A stretch of DNA of 14,219 nt from Oscillospiraceae bacterium (lineage in GTDB: Bacteria; Bacillota_A; Clostridia; Oscillospirales; WRJC01): contig WRJC01000071.1 of assembly GCA_009782405.1 (NCBI GenBank), forward strand, positions 1-14,219, written 5' to 3'. Made by a program: the position numbers and the translations under genes. The number at the start of each line of letters is the position of its first letter. Within the stretch, counting starts at the first letter, position 1. Shown piece after piece: positions 6,953 to 14,043 of this stretch. The notes under the pieces were generated by a model that worked only from the letters and a program-made list of their open reading frames with translations, was not told the origin of the DNA and searched no databases.

Positions 6953-7249
6953 TTAATTTGCCAATTTTCTCACTTCGGCGATGTTGGTTTCGCGCGTGGT
7001 TTCATAATTTGCCGCTTGCTGTTTCAAGGCATTGGATGCTTGAATCAAATGGTCTGCCATAAATTGCAAGTCATCGCAGAAACCTTTGATTTGTTCCACG
7101 AAAGCGAGGTTGTCGGCGGCTCTCCAAGCTTCGCCCATCGTGGTTGCCGCACCCATCAGGCGCTGGTACACCGTGGTGTACTCGCCTGACAGTTGGAAAA
7201 ATTTTTCCGATGCCGAATGCAATTCTGGTGGGTCTACAATTAAATCCAT
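6953..7249 (-). CDS. WXG100-like protein (first of the pair)
   Basis: The 98-residue protein has the helix-turn-helix pattern of WXG100 proteins, with the central turn AWRAAD at Trp 42, where the usual glycine is replaced by alanine. The C-terminal tail has Y82-ETTRE rather than an exact YxxxD/E signal. A strong AGGAGG site (7258-7263) lies 8 bases before the ATG. It directly precedes the second WXG100 gene and most probably forms a dimer with it, with the partner supplying the export signal. Downstream of the FtsK-type ATPase and EsaB genes, it is part of the same type VII operon. An alternative is a WXG-like chaperone for a larger substrate, but no such substrate gene lies in the window. 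Confidence 0.88.
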   Translation of the reverse strand: MDLIVDPPELHSASEKFFQLSGEYTTVYQRLMGAATTMGEAWRAADNLAFVEQIKGFCDDLQFMADHLIQASNALKQQAANYETTRETNIAEVRKLAN

Positions 7250-7285
7250 TTGTTTTTCCTCCTAAAATAAATTAATTATTGGTTG

Positions 7286-7297
7286 GCGCGAAAGCGC
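7286..7297 (-). other. Small GC hairpin between esaB and the WXG100 pair
   Basis: GCGC, four bases, GCGC sits in the 53-base gap between the esaB stop and the first WXG100 gene. It might be an RNA-stabilising or processing element that sets higher expression of the secreted pair. The stem is only four pairs, so this is a weak call. Confidence 0.22.
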
Positions 7298-7302
7298 GGT
7301 AT

Positions 7303-7554
7303 TCATATTAGTATCAGACTCGAAGAATTCCGTATGCCCGCATCATACACCGACATTGCGTAATCCATCGGCTTTCCGTCGTCTGCGTTTATGAGGACGC
7401 AATCCGCTCCGCTGTTGAAATTGCCTCCGGACAGCGAAGCCATGATCCCCGAAAGCAAGCTTGCCGCTTCCCCGATTCGCTTTCCGGCGGGCAGATATAC
7501 ATCGTAATGGTTCCCGAGAGCGGGCAAGTATACGTCGACTAAGTATTTTTTCAT
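7303..7554 (-). CDS. esaB: EsaB/YukD-family ubiquitin-like protein of type VII secretion
   Basis: The product has 83 residues, close to the usual 80 or so of EsaB/YukD. It begins with a beta strand KYLVDVYLPA, then YDVYLPAGKRIGEAASLLSGI, and ends SSSLILI, a pattern expected of the ubiquitin-like fold. EsaB is a small cytoplasmic partner of the type VII machine in Firmicutes; its exact role is not settled. ATG 7554 is chosen rather than an upstream in-frame start at 7575, because AAGGAGG (7564-7570) lies 9 bases before it and the extra residues would be basic and unlike the family. It lies 27 bases after the essC stop, and the WXG100 pair follows. The call depends on length, pattern and position together. 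Confidence 0.85.
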   Translation of the reverse strand: MKKYLVDVYLPALGNHYDVYLPAGKRIGEAASLLSGIMASLSGGNFNSGADCVLINADDGKPMDYAMSVYDAGIRNSSSLILI

Positions 7555-7563
7555 TTGCTTTTT

Positions 7564-7570
7564 CCTCCTT
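7564..7570 (-). promoter_or_regulatory. Ribosome binding site that fixes the esaB start
   Basis: AAGGAGG lies 9 bases before ATG 7554. It overlaps the longer in-frame reading from 7575, so the shorter start is the real one. Confidence 0.85.
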
Positions 7571-7581
7571 CCCAAATTTGG

Positions 7582-10500
7582 TCACTGCAACAGCTTTATC
7601 AGGGTGGCCGAAGCATTGCTTACCGCAAACCCGAAATCCGGTTCGAGATCTGCCGGGAAATCCGCCGGTTTTTTTGTCATTGTCAAGCGGTATTGCGCAT
7701 TTGCCCCGCTCCCGACCCAAATGCCGCTGTTTCCGGTTATATGCGTTTTGTACCAGCCTTCCAAAGTAAAAGGCGTTAGCGAGTTTATGCTTTCGGCGAC
7801 GATAAAATGCAAATTGTAGGCAGCATTGCATTTTTCCATTGCCAGCTGCAGCCGGGCCAACGGGGTGTCATCGTCGGTTTCTTTTTTTGCTTCGTTTTCG
7901 GGTTTATAGCTTTCCAGCATTGTTTTTAAAAGGGAAATGGAGTGTATTATCGCGAACACAGGTTCGAATTCCGGCAATTTTTCGCCTGCGGCTAGCTTGT
8001 CTTTGTATTCGTTGTTCCTTGCGAGCGCCAAAGCGAAAATTTCGTAAACTGCCCCGACGCAGCTTTCCATGTCGCTTTTTATCTGCAGGTTTTCGGTGTC
8101 TGTCCGGTTTTCCGTTTTGCCCGCGGGGGAAAACATAATCGTTTTCGCGCCGTAATGCGCGGCGAGCATCTCGCCGAGCGCACAGGCAAATTTTTGCCAT
8201 TCCTGATTTGCCGAAAGGATCAGGCACACGGCGTTTGCGGCAAAATCATAATATGAAACTTCCAAACTCTCTTTTTCCACCCCTATGGGGACGAGTCCAT
8301 AGTCTTTTGGCTTGATGCGGCCGGATAAAAACCGATGCGTCACTTTTTCGGGCAGCACGGGTATGCCGGCCGCTTTGGGCCCTGCGTATTTGTTTGCCAT
8401 TTCCCCGCAAAATCCGCGTATGAAATCGTAAGGAGGATCGGCATCCGTTATTTTTGCGGCTTGAAATTCGAACAGGCTGTTTTTGTCGAATCTGAGAAGA
8501 CCCCTGCCTTTGTATTTTTCGGGCAGCAATCCTTCTGTTTTGCCGATTGCCGCGGAATAGTCGTCGCGGTTGTTCAGCTGCAGGCAATAAACGGATTTGA
8601 AATTTTGGAGCAGGGCAAATTTTACGTTGGTCACCCCCGTGCATGCCAAAATGAAATAAATGCCGTATTTCGGCCCTTCGCGGCTCAAATAGTTCATTTC
8701 GGCGGACTTTTCTTCGAAAAGCTCCGTAAAAGCCGCATAATTGTTTATGAACACCGCCAGGACCGGTTCGGTTTTTTGGGCTTGCCAGTTGTATTTAGGC
8801 ATATCGCCGCCAAATTGCGCCAGCAGCTTTTTGCGGGTTTCCAATTTTCCGAGCATTAACTTGAACAGATTGCCCACTTTTTCCGTTTCATGGGAAAGGA
8901 TTACATCCCCCACTTGCGGCGCTTTTGCAAATGCGGTCAGCGTTTCGGCGCCGAAATCCATTATATATATGTTTATTTCATCGGGCGTATGGTTTTTTAT
9001 CATAGAATAGCACGCAGCTTCGATAAACATCGCTTTGCCGCTTCCCGCCGATCCGTAAATTATCGCGCTGCCATCTTTGGTGAGCGGCAGTCGCAAAATT
9101 TTCTGCGACTGGTTGGCCGGATCGTCGAGTTCTCCGATTATCGGCTCGATTTCGAATTTTTCTGTTTTTGCGCAATATTTTTTTTCGAGTTCATCTGCGT
9201 AAATTTGCGCCGGTATCGGATCGAGCCACATTTTGCGGCATTTTATTCCTTCCCGTTCGCAAATTTTGGCTATATGCCCCGTTATGACATCGACTTGCTT
9301 GGGAGGGTCTTTAACGTCTGCGAACCTGTCGATATTGGCTTCGGCGATCACTCGCCCGTTCGTGTTGATCACCGCCACGGCGTCGTCACGCTCTTTTATC
9401 GCTTTTTGGGAAGGGTAATACGGGGCTCCCGCCCAAGCGGACTGCCCGATTTCGAAGAGTTCGTTGTTTCCCACCTGCAAGTAGAAACGCCCCGTTTCGA
9501 CGAGTGCCGCCGCTTCCGCGCGCCCGAGCATCTCCGTGCTGTCCCCATTGTCCTGCACTTTCAGGCAAATTCGGAATCTGCTGTTGCTCCTTATCTGGTC
9601 GTCCACCACTCCTCCCGGCTTTTGGGTTGCGAGTATGAGGTGGACGCCAAGGCTCCGCCCGACCCTCGCCGTGCTCGTGAGTTCGGCCATGAAGTCCGGC
9701 TGTTCTTTTTTCAATTCGGCGAATTCGTCGGATATGATGAACAAGTGGGGAAGCGGTTCTCCCACTTTGCCTTCGCGGTAGAGCTTTTGGTATTTGTATA
9801 TGTCGATGTTGCTGACGCTGCGCGTTTTGGATATTTCGCGGAAAATGCGTTCCCTGCGGTGCAGCTCGCTATGCATCGAGGCGAGCGAACGTTTTATGCC
9901 GTTGCCGTCCAAGTTGGTTATCACCCCGGCTGTATGCGGGATGTTTTCGAACGATTTCGCCATTCCGCCGCCCTTGTAGTCGATGAGTATGAATGATACC
10001 TCATGGGGATGGAACGAAACGGCCATGGACAATATGTATGAAATTATGAATTCGCTTTTTCCCGAACCGGTCATTCCGGCTATCAATCCGTGCGGCCCGT
10101 GGGAACGTTCGTGCAAATCGAGGCTGAAAGGCTCCCCGTACTTGTCGACGCCGACATTTGCGGCTAACGATTCTGTGGGGTTGTTCGCCGCCCAATTTTC
10201 CGCAAGGTTGAGATGTTCTGCCATGCCGACTCCGAGCATTTCGAAAAACGTGTATTTTTTCGGCAGCGCGAAATTCGAGCCGCTTAAATCCACTTCGGTG
10301 TTGGACAGCGTTTTTACGATTTTTTTAATGTCCGCCCGAAGCGGTTCATCCGCGATAAAATCGACCGAAACTTCGCCGGGCTTGCCGATGAAAGCCAGGC
10401 GGCTTTTTCTGTCGCGCAATTCCGCCACGGCCGAACATTCTTTCGGAAGGTCTTTCAGCCTCTCGAATATGGACAATACTGAAAATTTTATATTGCTTTT

Positions 10501-12225
10501 GCATTCTTGGATCCGGCGCACGCATTCCGTTTTTGCGGCGAGTTCCTTGTCGAGGCATATGACCGCAAAATACGGCGATTCGTCTTCGAGCCTGGCGCCC
10601 CCCAAATTTTTGCGGTGTTCGATTATTGCGTCCAAGGCGGCGGAGAGCTGTTTTGTTTCGTCGGAATTGGTGGCGATATAGCGGACTGATTTTCCATTGT
10701 CCATGGTGTGCGGGAGCCAGCGCGCAAAAGCGAAGCGGGCCGCGTCCCTCTCGTCGTATATCAGCGCGAGTTTGACCTCGTCGTAGCCGTGCAGCGCCGC
10801 TATTTGCAAAATAAGGCTTTGCGCGTATGGGATCAAAAAATCCCTATGGCCGTATATCCCGCAAACAAAATGCTCGATGAGGGACAGGCATATAGGGACA
10901 TTTCGCAAAAAGCGCTCTTTTTCGCCGAAATTGTACATGGCTTCAGATAGGTTGTCCGGCTCCACCGTGAATTTTCTTCCCGAATATTGGATTTCGGCCC
11001 TGAGCGGCAAATCACCGCATCCCAAGCGCAACGAAAGGAAATCGGCATGTTTTGGGGAGCGTTCCCAAATTTGCGGGATCGGGGCAAGTATCCGGCTTGC
11101 ATATGCGGCGGCTCCCGGGTCGTTTTCGCATAGCAGCTGTTCCTGGCGCGCCGTTTCCGATTCGATCACTTGCTGCATATTGACCAGATATTCTTTGTAT
11201 TTTTCCTGGCGGCGCGCTTCCTTGCGTTTTTTTGACTTGCGCTGGTACGTTTTGGTGAGAAGCGGCCACATGAGCATTCCGAGCATCATGCTGAGGCTCA
11301 TCACCAGCGAGGGCATCGCCGAAGCGATGTCCCCCCGGTTTATCGCGTTTGTCAGCGCAAAGGAGCCGCTTGCCGCAGACGCCATCCCCATGGTGATCGA
11401 AGGCCCGAGCACCATCGCCGCCGGTATTTCATCGGCGCTTTGATTTGAGGGGGGAGCGTCCAATTTCAACAAGAAAGTTTCCGCCTCGCGGACGAAACGC
11501 GGAGCGCGGTAATAATAATCTTCCAAAATGTCCTCGCAATCGTCGCCGTCGGATTCCGCATAGCCACCATTTTTTTGCGAAATGCGGTAATTGCGCAGAT
11601 TTTCGCTTTTTATTTTCACATTGCCGTCAGGGTTGTTTACAAACAGCAATCGGTTTGAAGCTATGATCTGAAGACCCATTATATAGATGACGTCTCCGAC
11701 TTTCAATTGCGCTTCTTTGACTGCTTTGCCGTTGACATATGTGCCGTTCGCGCTCGACAGGTCGAAAATAGCCGACCCGGATTCGGAAATTTTCAGCTTT
11801 GCGTGTTTTCCGGAAACGAATTCGTTTGAATAGCATATGTTGTTGTCCGGGTCGCGGCCTATTGTGAGCGTCGCGTCCATTCGCGAAATTTCATATCCGA
11901 GGTAGCGTTTGCGGTCTTCGGTTGCCGGCTCTGTATAGAGCACATATTTCAAACTGCCGTCCGCGCTTTGGATTTTGTAGAGTTCGAGCGGGTTTAGTTT
12001 CGCGCTTTGCATTTCGGCGTTGTTTCTGTCAAAAATCCCGAATCGGCGGTTCGATTTCAAAATCCAGCCTTCTCCGGGGGGCTCGAATTGGCATAGCGCT
12101 TCAACTGCCGCCACATCGCCCATTTTTCCTTCGGGGTTCCTGCCGCGCACCGGGTAATGCCCCGCGGATTTTTCCGGAAGCGCCATAACGGTGTAATCCT
12201 GCTTTGAAAGGAGCGTCAATTTCAT
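7582..12225 (-). CDS. essC: Type VII secretion FtsK/SpoIIIE ATPase EssC with N-terminal FHA domains
   Basis: This 1547-residue protein is the motor of the secretion system. Residues 1-95 look like a divergent first FHA-like domain. A clear FHA domain follows at about 118-190 (TIGRD, SGKHAKL, NGTYVNG). Two membrane segments lie near 268-295 and 303-325. FtsK domain 1 has an intact P-loop GMTGSGKSE (about 717-725) and Walker B FIISDEF (Asp/Glu about 833-834). Domain 2 has GSAGSGKA (about 1058-1065), with Ala in place of the P-loop Ser/Thr, and INNY where an acidic Walker B residue is expected. A third C-terminal domain (about 1290-1547) has no P-loop. Domain 1 is therefore the likely catalytic one, and the C-terminal domains may bind substrate signals. 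I chose ATG 12225 over GTG 12231 because AGAGGG (12234-12239) is 8 bases before it. esaB and the WXG100 pair follow. Confidence 0.95.
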   Translation of the reverse strand: MKLTLLSKQDYTVMALPEKSAGHYPVRGRNPEGKMGDVAAVEALCQFEPPGEGWILKSNRRFGIFDRNNAEMQSAKLNPLELYKIQSADGSLKYVLYTEPATEDRKRYLGYEISRMDATLTIGRDPDNNICYSNEFVSGKHAKLKISESGSAIFDLSSANGTYVNGKAVKEAQLKVGDVIYIMGLQIIASNRLLFVNNPDGNVKIKSENLRNYRISQKNGGYAESDGDDCEDILEDYYYRAPRFVREAETFLLKLDAPPSNQSADEIPAAMVLGPSITMGMASAASGSFALTNAINRGDIASAMPSLVMSLSMMLGMLMWPLLTKTYQRKSKKRKEARRQEKYKEYLVNMQQVIESETARQEQLLCENDPGAAAYASRILAPIPQIWERSPKHADFLSLRLGCGDLPLRAEIQYSGRKFTVEPDNLSEAMYNFGEKERFLRNVPICLSLIEHFVCGIYGHRDFLIPYAQSLILQIAALHGYDEVKLALIYDERDAARFAFARWLPHTMDNGKSVRYIATNSDETKQLSAALDAIIEHRKNLGGARLEDESPYFAVICLDKELAAKTECVRRIQECKSNIKFSVLSIFERLKDLPKECSAVAELRDRKSRLAFIGKPGEVSVDFIADEPLRADIKKIVKTLSNTEVDLSGSNFALPKKYTFFEMLGVGMAEHLNLAENWAANNPTESLAANVGVDKYGEPFSLDLHERSHGPHGLIAGMTGSGKSEFIISYILSMAVSFHPHEVSFILIDYKGGGMAKSFENIPHTAGVITNLDGNGIKRSLASMHSELHRRERIFREISKTRSVSNIDIYKYQKLYREGKVGEPLPHLFIISDEFAELKKEQPDFMAELTSTARVGRSLGVHLILATQKPGGVVDDQIRSNSRFRICLKVQDNGDSTEMLGRAEAAALVETGRFYLQVGNNELFEIGQSAWAGAPYYPSQKAIKERDDAVAVINTNGRVIAEANIDRFADVKDPPKQVDVITGHIAKICEREGIKCRKMWLDPIPAQIYADELEKKYCAKTEKFEIEPIIGELDDPANQSQKILRLPLTKDGSAIIYGSAGSGKAMFIEAACYSMIKNHTPDEINIYIMDFGAETLTAFAKAPQVGDVILSHETEKVGNLFKLMLGKLETRKKLLAQFGGDMPKYNWQAQKTEPVLAVFINNYAAFTELFEEKSAEMNYLSREGPKYGIYFILACTGVTNVKFALLQNFKSVYCLQLNNRDDYSAAIGKTEGLLPEKYKGRGLLRFDKNSLFEFQAAKITDADPPYDFIRGFCGEMANKYAGPKAAGIPVLPEKVTHRFLSGRIKPKDYGLVPIGVEKESLEVSYYDFAANAVCLILSANQEWQKFACALGEMLAAHYGAKTIMFSPAGKTENRTDTENLQIKSDMESCVGAVYEIFALALARNNEYKDKLAAGEKLPEFEPVFAIIHSISLLKTMLESYKPENEAKKETDDDTPLARLQLAMEKCNAAYNLHFIVAESINSLTPFTLEGWYKTHITGNSGIWVGSGANAQYRLTMTKKPADFPADLEPDFGFAVSNASATLIKLLQ

Positions 12226-12267
12226 AATCACAGCCCTCTTTTCAATTGAGTTTCTCTTAAATTAGCC

Positions 12268-13764
12268 CTAAAACAACAACGCCGTTTTTCCTTTGCCTAT
12301 GTTCTGAAGAGAATCGGAAGAAGGAAAGTTCGGCTTTCCGGGAGTTCGCAAATATTCCACGCGCAGCGATTCCCGCCCGAATTTTATCGTGTCCCCGATT
12401 TGAAGGGGGGCGCTTTTTTCCGCGAAGACCCCGTTTACAGCGGTTTTGTTGGTCGCGCCCAAATGCACCACCACGAGCTTGGCGTCTTCGACCGTTATTT
12501 TGCATTGTTCGCGCGAAACGCTTTTGTCATCTAACCGCAAGCGGCATTTTTCCGACCTTCCGATCAGAAGCTCGTCTTCTATCGGAAACGCCCAACTTTT
12601 GCCCGGAGCGCTTGCGCTTCCGAATTTTACTACATACTTCTCCCCCCGAAAAATTTCCTCGCCGGAAAATTCCGTTTCTCCGCCGCCATTTTCCGAAACA
12701 AAACCCGATTTGGAAGTTATATAGTTTTTTTTGTTTTTTTTGCGGAGCGTGCCTACGACGATCATCATGGTCGTAAATGCCGAAAAGGCGATGCCGAAAA
12801 CGATGTATATTTCGGCGTTTTCGGCTTCTTTTGGCTTTTCGGCGTTTTCAATGTTTTCTTCTTGCAGGATTTTTTTTGACGAATCCGCAAAAACGGGAAA
12901 TTTGAGGTCTAAACTCATTTCATTCGTTCCGTCGCCGATGTCCACTTGCCGCACGCTCCCATCGAGCAAATCTATGGGGATTGCGGCCGCATAGTAGAAA
13001 TAATCGCCTGCGCCGAGCATTTCTGCAAGGGCGCCCGCGTCGGTTTCCGGGTTCAGGATATAGTGCCTGCCTTTGCCGACCCGGGCTATCGCGGCTAAGT
13101 TTTTGTTTTTTTCAGCTTCGCCGGCGACCAGTTCCACTATATCCACCGGGTGCATTTCGCCGTTCAATTTCAGGTAGAGTTCTTCTTTTGTTATCGAGCC
13201 GTCCGCGTCGCCGCCGGCGATGGCGATCGTCCGGCAAAAGGCGGGCTGATTTTCGTCCGGGGCGGTTTTTTGGATCGAATTGTAAATTGCGTCGTAAATT
13301 TTCCCTTTGCCGTTTTCCGGTTTTATTTTTTCCACAGACTTCGCCAAATCGTAACGGTCAGCGTTGAAATCGGAAATGATTTCGGAAGTTTCCCCGAATG
13401 CCACGATTTTGAATTCTTCGTTTGCAGGTTTGCCTTCAATCAATTTTTTTAGCAGCGCCTCGACGGCGTCCTGCAAAACTTCCGGGGCGGAACTTGAAAC
13501 ATCGACCAAAACGGTCGTTTTGATCTTAATGGCGCCGTCTGACAGCCTGCCGGAAGCATAAAAATTTGGGTTTTGGTTGGAAACCGCGCATTTGAGGGAA
13601 TCATAGCGAAGTTTGCCGCTTGTGAAAAGCGTCAAAATATCCCCCGACACATAAGCCTGCAACAAATCGGCTCCGTTTTTGTCAGTTTGGGCGCCGACCG
13701 GAAAAAGAAGCAGGGCGGAAAACAAAAACATCGACAATAATTTCGCAAATATTTTTTTACCCAT
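12268..13764 (-). CDS. Secreted/membrane VWA domain protein with cytoplasmic FHA domain
   Basis: From ATG 13764 the protein has 498 residues. A signal-like segment (KKIFAKLLSMFLFSALLLFPVGAQ) opens it. A von Willebrand A domain spans about 80-270, with DxSxS of the metal site at D88, S90 and S92. One membrane helix lies at about 319-341, followed by basic KKNKKN, and an FHA domain at about 395-470 (LLIGRSEK, SVSREQ, NKTAVNG, LQIGDTIKFG). Topology is predicted as VWA outside and FHA inside. FHA domains bind phosphothreonine peptides; VWA domains bind protein partners. It heads the type VII operon, 42 bases before essC, which also has FHA domains, so a structural or regulatory part in the machine is likely. 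The start with GGGGG 9 bases upstream is preferred to the in-frame TTG 13770. No exact family name is recognised. Confidence 0.85.
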   Translation of the reverse strand: MGKKIFAKLLSMFLFSALLLFPVGAQTDKNGADLLQAYVSGDILTLFTSGKLRYDSLKCAVSNQNPNFYASGRLSDGAIKIKTTVLVDVSSSAPEVLQDAVEALLKKLIEGKPANEEFKIVAFGETSEIISDFNADRYDLAKSVEKIKPENGKGKIYDAIYNSIQKTAPDENQPAFCRTIAIAGGDADGSITKEELYLKLNGEMHPVDIVELVAGEAEKNKNLAAIARVGKGRHYILNPETDAGALAEMLGAGDYFYYAAAIPIDLLDGSVRQVDIGDGTNEMSLDLKFPVFADSSKKILQEENIENAEKPKEAENAEIYIVFGIAFSAFTTMMIVVGTLRKKNKKNYITSKSGFVSENGGGETEFSGEEIFRGEKYVVKFGSASAPGKSWAFPIEDELLIGRSEKCRLRLDDKSVSREQCKITVEDAKLVVVHLGATNKTAVNGVFAEKSAPLQIGDTIKFGRESLRVEYLRTPGKPNFPSSDSLQNIGKGKTALLF

Positions 13765-13773
13765 ATCCAAATT

Positions 13774-13778
13774 CCCCC
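13774..13778 (-). promoter_or_regulatory. Ribosome binding site that fixes the start of the VWA-FHA gene
   Basis: A GGGGG core lies 9 bases before ATG 13764, but only 3 bases before the alternative TTG at 13770. This decides in favour of the ATG. Confidence 0.7.
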
Positions 13779-13787
13779 GTTTTTCTT

Positions 13788-13796
13788 ATTTTATCA
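13788..13796 (-). promoter_or_regulatory. Candidate proximal extended -10 promoter for the type VII operon
   Basis: TGATAAAAT on the minus strand fits an extended -10 (TGN then TAAAAT). No good -35 lies 16-18 bases upstream. Initiation near 13781 would give a leader of about 17 bases that just includes the GGGGG ribosome site. Confidence 0.4.
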
Positions 13797-13942
13797 AAGC
13801 GCAGTCTCATCCCAGTCCCAAAATACGGGGCGGCGACAAAAAAAATATCGGAAATTTTGCGCTGCGGAAAATATTTTTTGTGACCGGTGAGACTGGTTTT
13901 GGAATCTTGCATTTGTTTTTTCTACATTTTTTTTCGAAATTC

Positions 13943-13982
13943 TTTGAAATGGGTTTGCAAACCACTTGACAAACCTTTCAAA
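13943..13982. promoter_or_regulatory. Long inverted repeat over the lipoprotein -35 box, candidate operator
   Basis: TTTGAAATGGGTTTG (13943-13957) is mirrored by CAAACCTTTCAAA (13970-13982), apart from a two-base bulge. Inside it, GGTTTGCAAACC (13952-13963) is a perfect 12-bp palindrome. The right arm begins in the -35 box of the lipoprotein promoter and runs into its spacer, so a bound repressor could block it. The element lies between two divergent transcription units. It could instead fold in the leader RNA of a long minus-strand transcript. Confidence 0.5.
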
Positions 13983-13994
13983 ATATATTACAAT
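13966..13994 (+). promoter_or_regulatory. Sigma-A promoter of the lipoprotein gene
   Basis: TTGACA (13966-13971) and TACAAT (13989-13994) are spaced by 17 bases. Start is expected near 14001, leaving a leader of about 43 bases that carries the ribosome site TAAGGAG at 14028-14034. The -35 is covered by the right arm of the inverted repeat at 13943-13982. Confidence 0.85.
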
Positions 13995-14001
13995 TATAAC
14001 A
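13993..14001 (-). promoter_or_regulatory. Candidate distal minus-strand extended -10, opposite the lipoprotein promoter
   Basis: The minus strand reads TGTTATAAT, a perfect extended -10, overlapping the last two bases of the plus-strand -10. The -35 region is weak (TAAATT). If used, it would give the type VII operon a leader of about 220 bases. Confidence 0.35.
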
Positions 14002-14043
14002 AGGTCAATCAAAAAAATTTATTTATGTAAGGAGAAAAGCAAA

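Noticed and set aside
7286..7297. GC hairpin as a terminator inside the type VII operon
   Set aside because: The stem has only four pairs and no T run follows, so it is unlikely to stop transcription; kept only as a weak RNA element.
8890..9996. Open frame of 368 codons on the plus strand inside essC
   Set aside because: It is antisense to a strongly supported ATPase domain, has no ribosome site or recognisable motif, and is rich in residues expected from reverse reading of biased codons.
13802..13895. Known riboswitch or T-box in the leader of the VWA-FHA gene
   Set aside because: No conserved riboswitch core or T-box sequence was seen; only a simple inverted repeat is present.
13794..14012. 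Minus-strand open frame of 72 codons in the divergent region
   Set aside because: It overlaps both promoters and the inverted repeat, has no ribosome site, and its sequence has no recognisable features.
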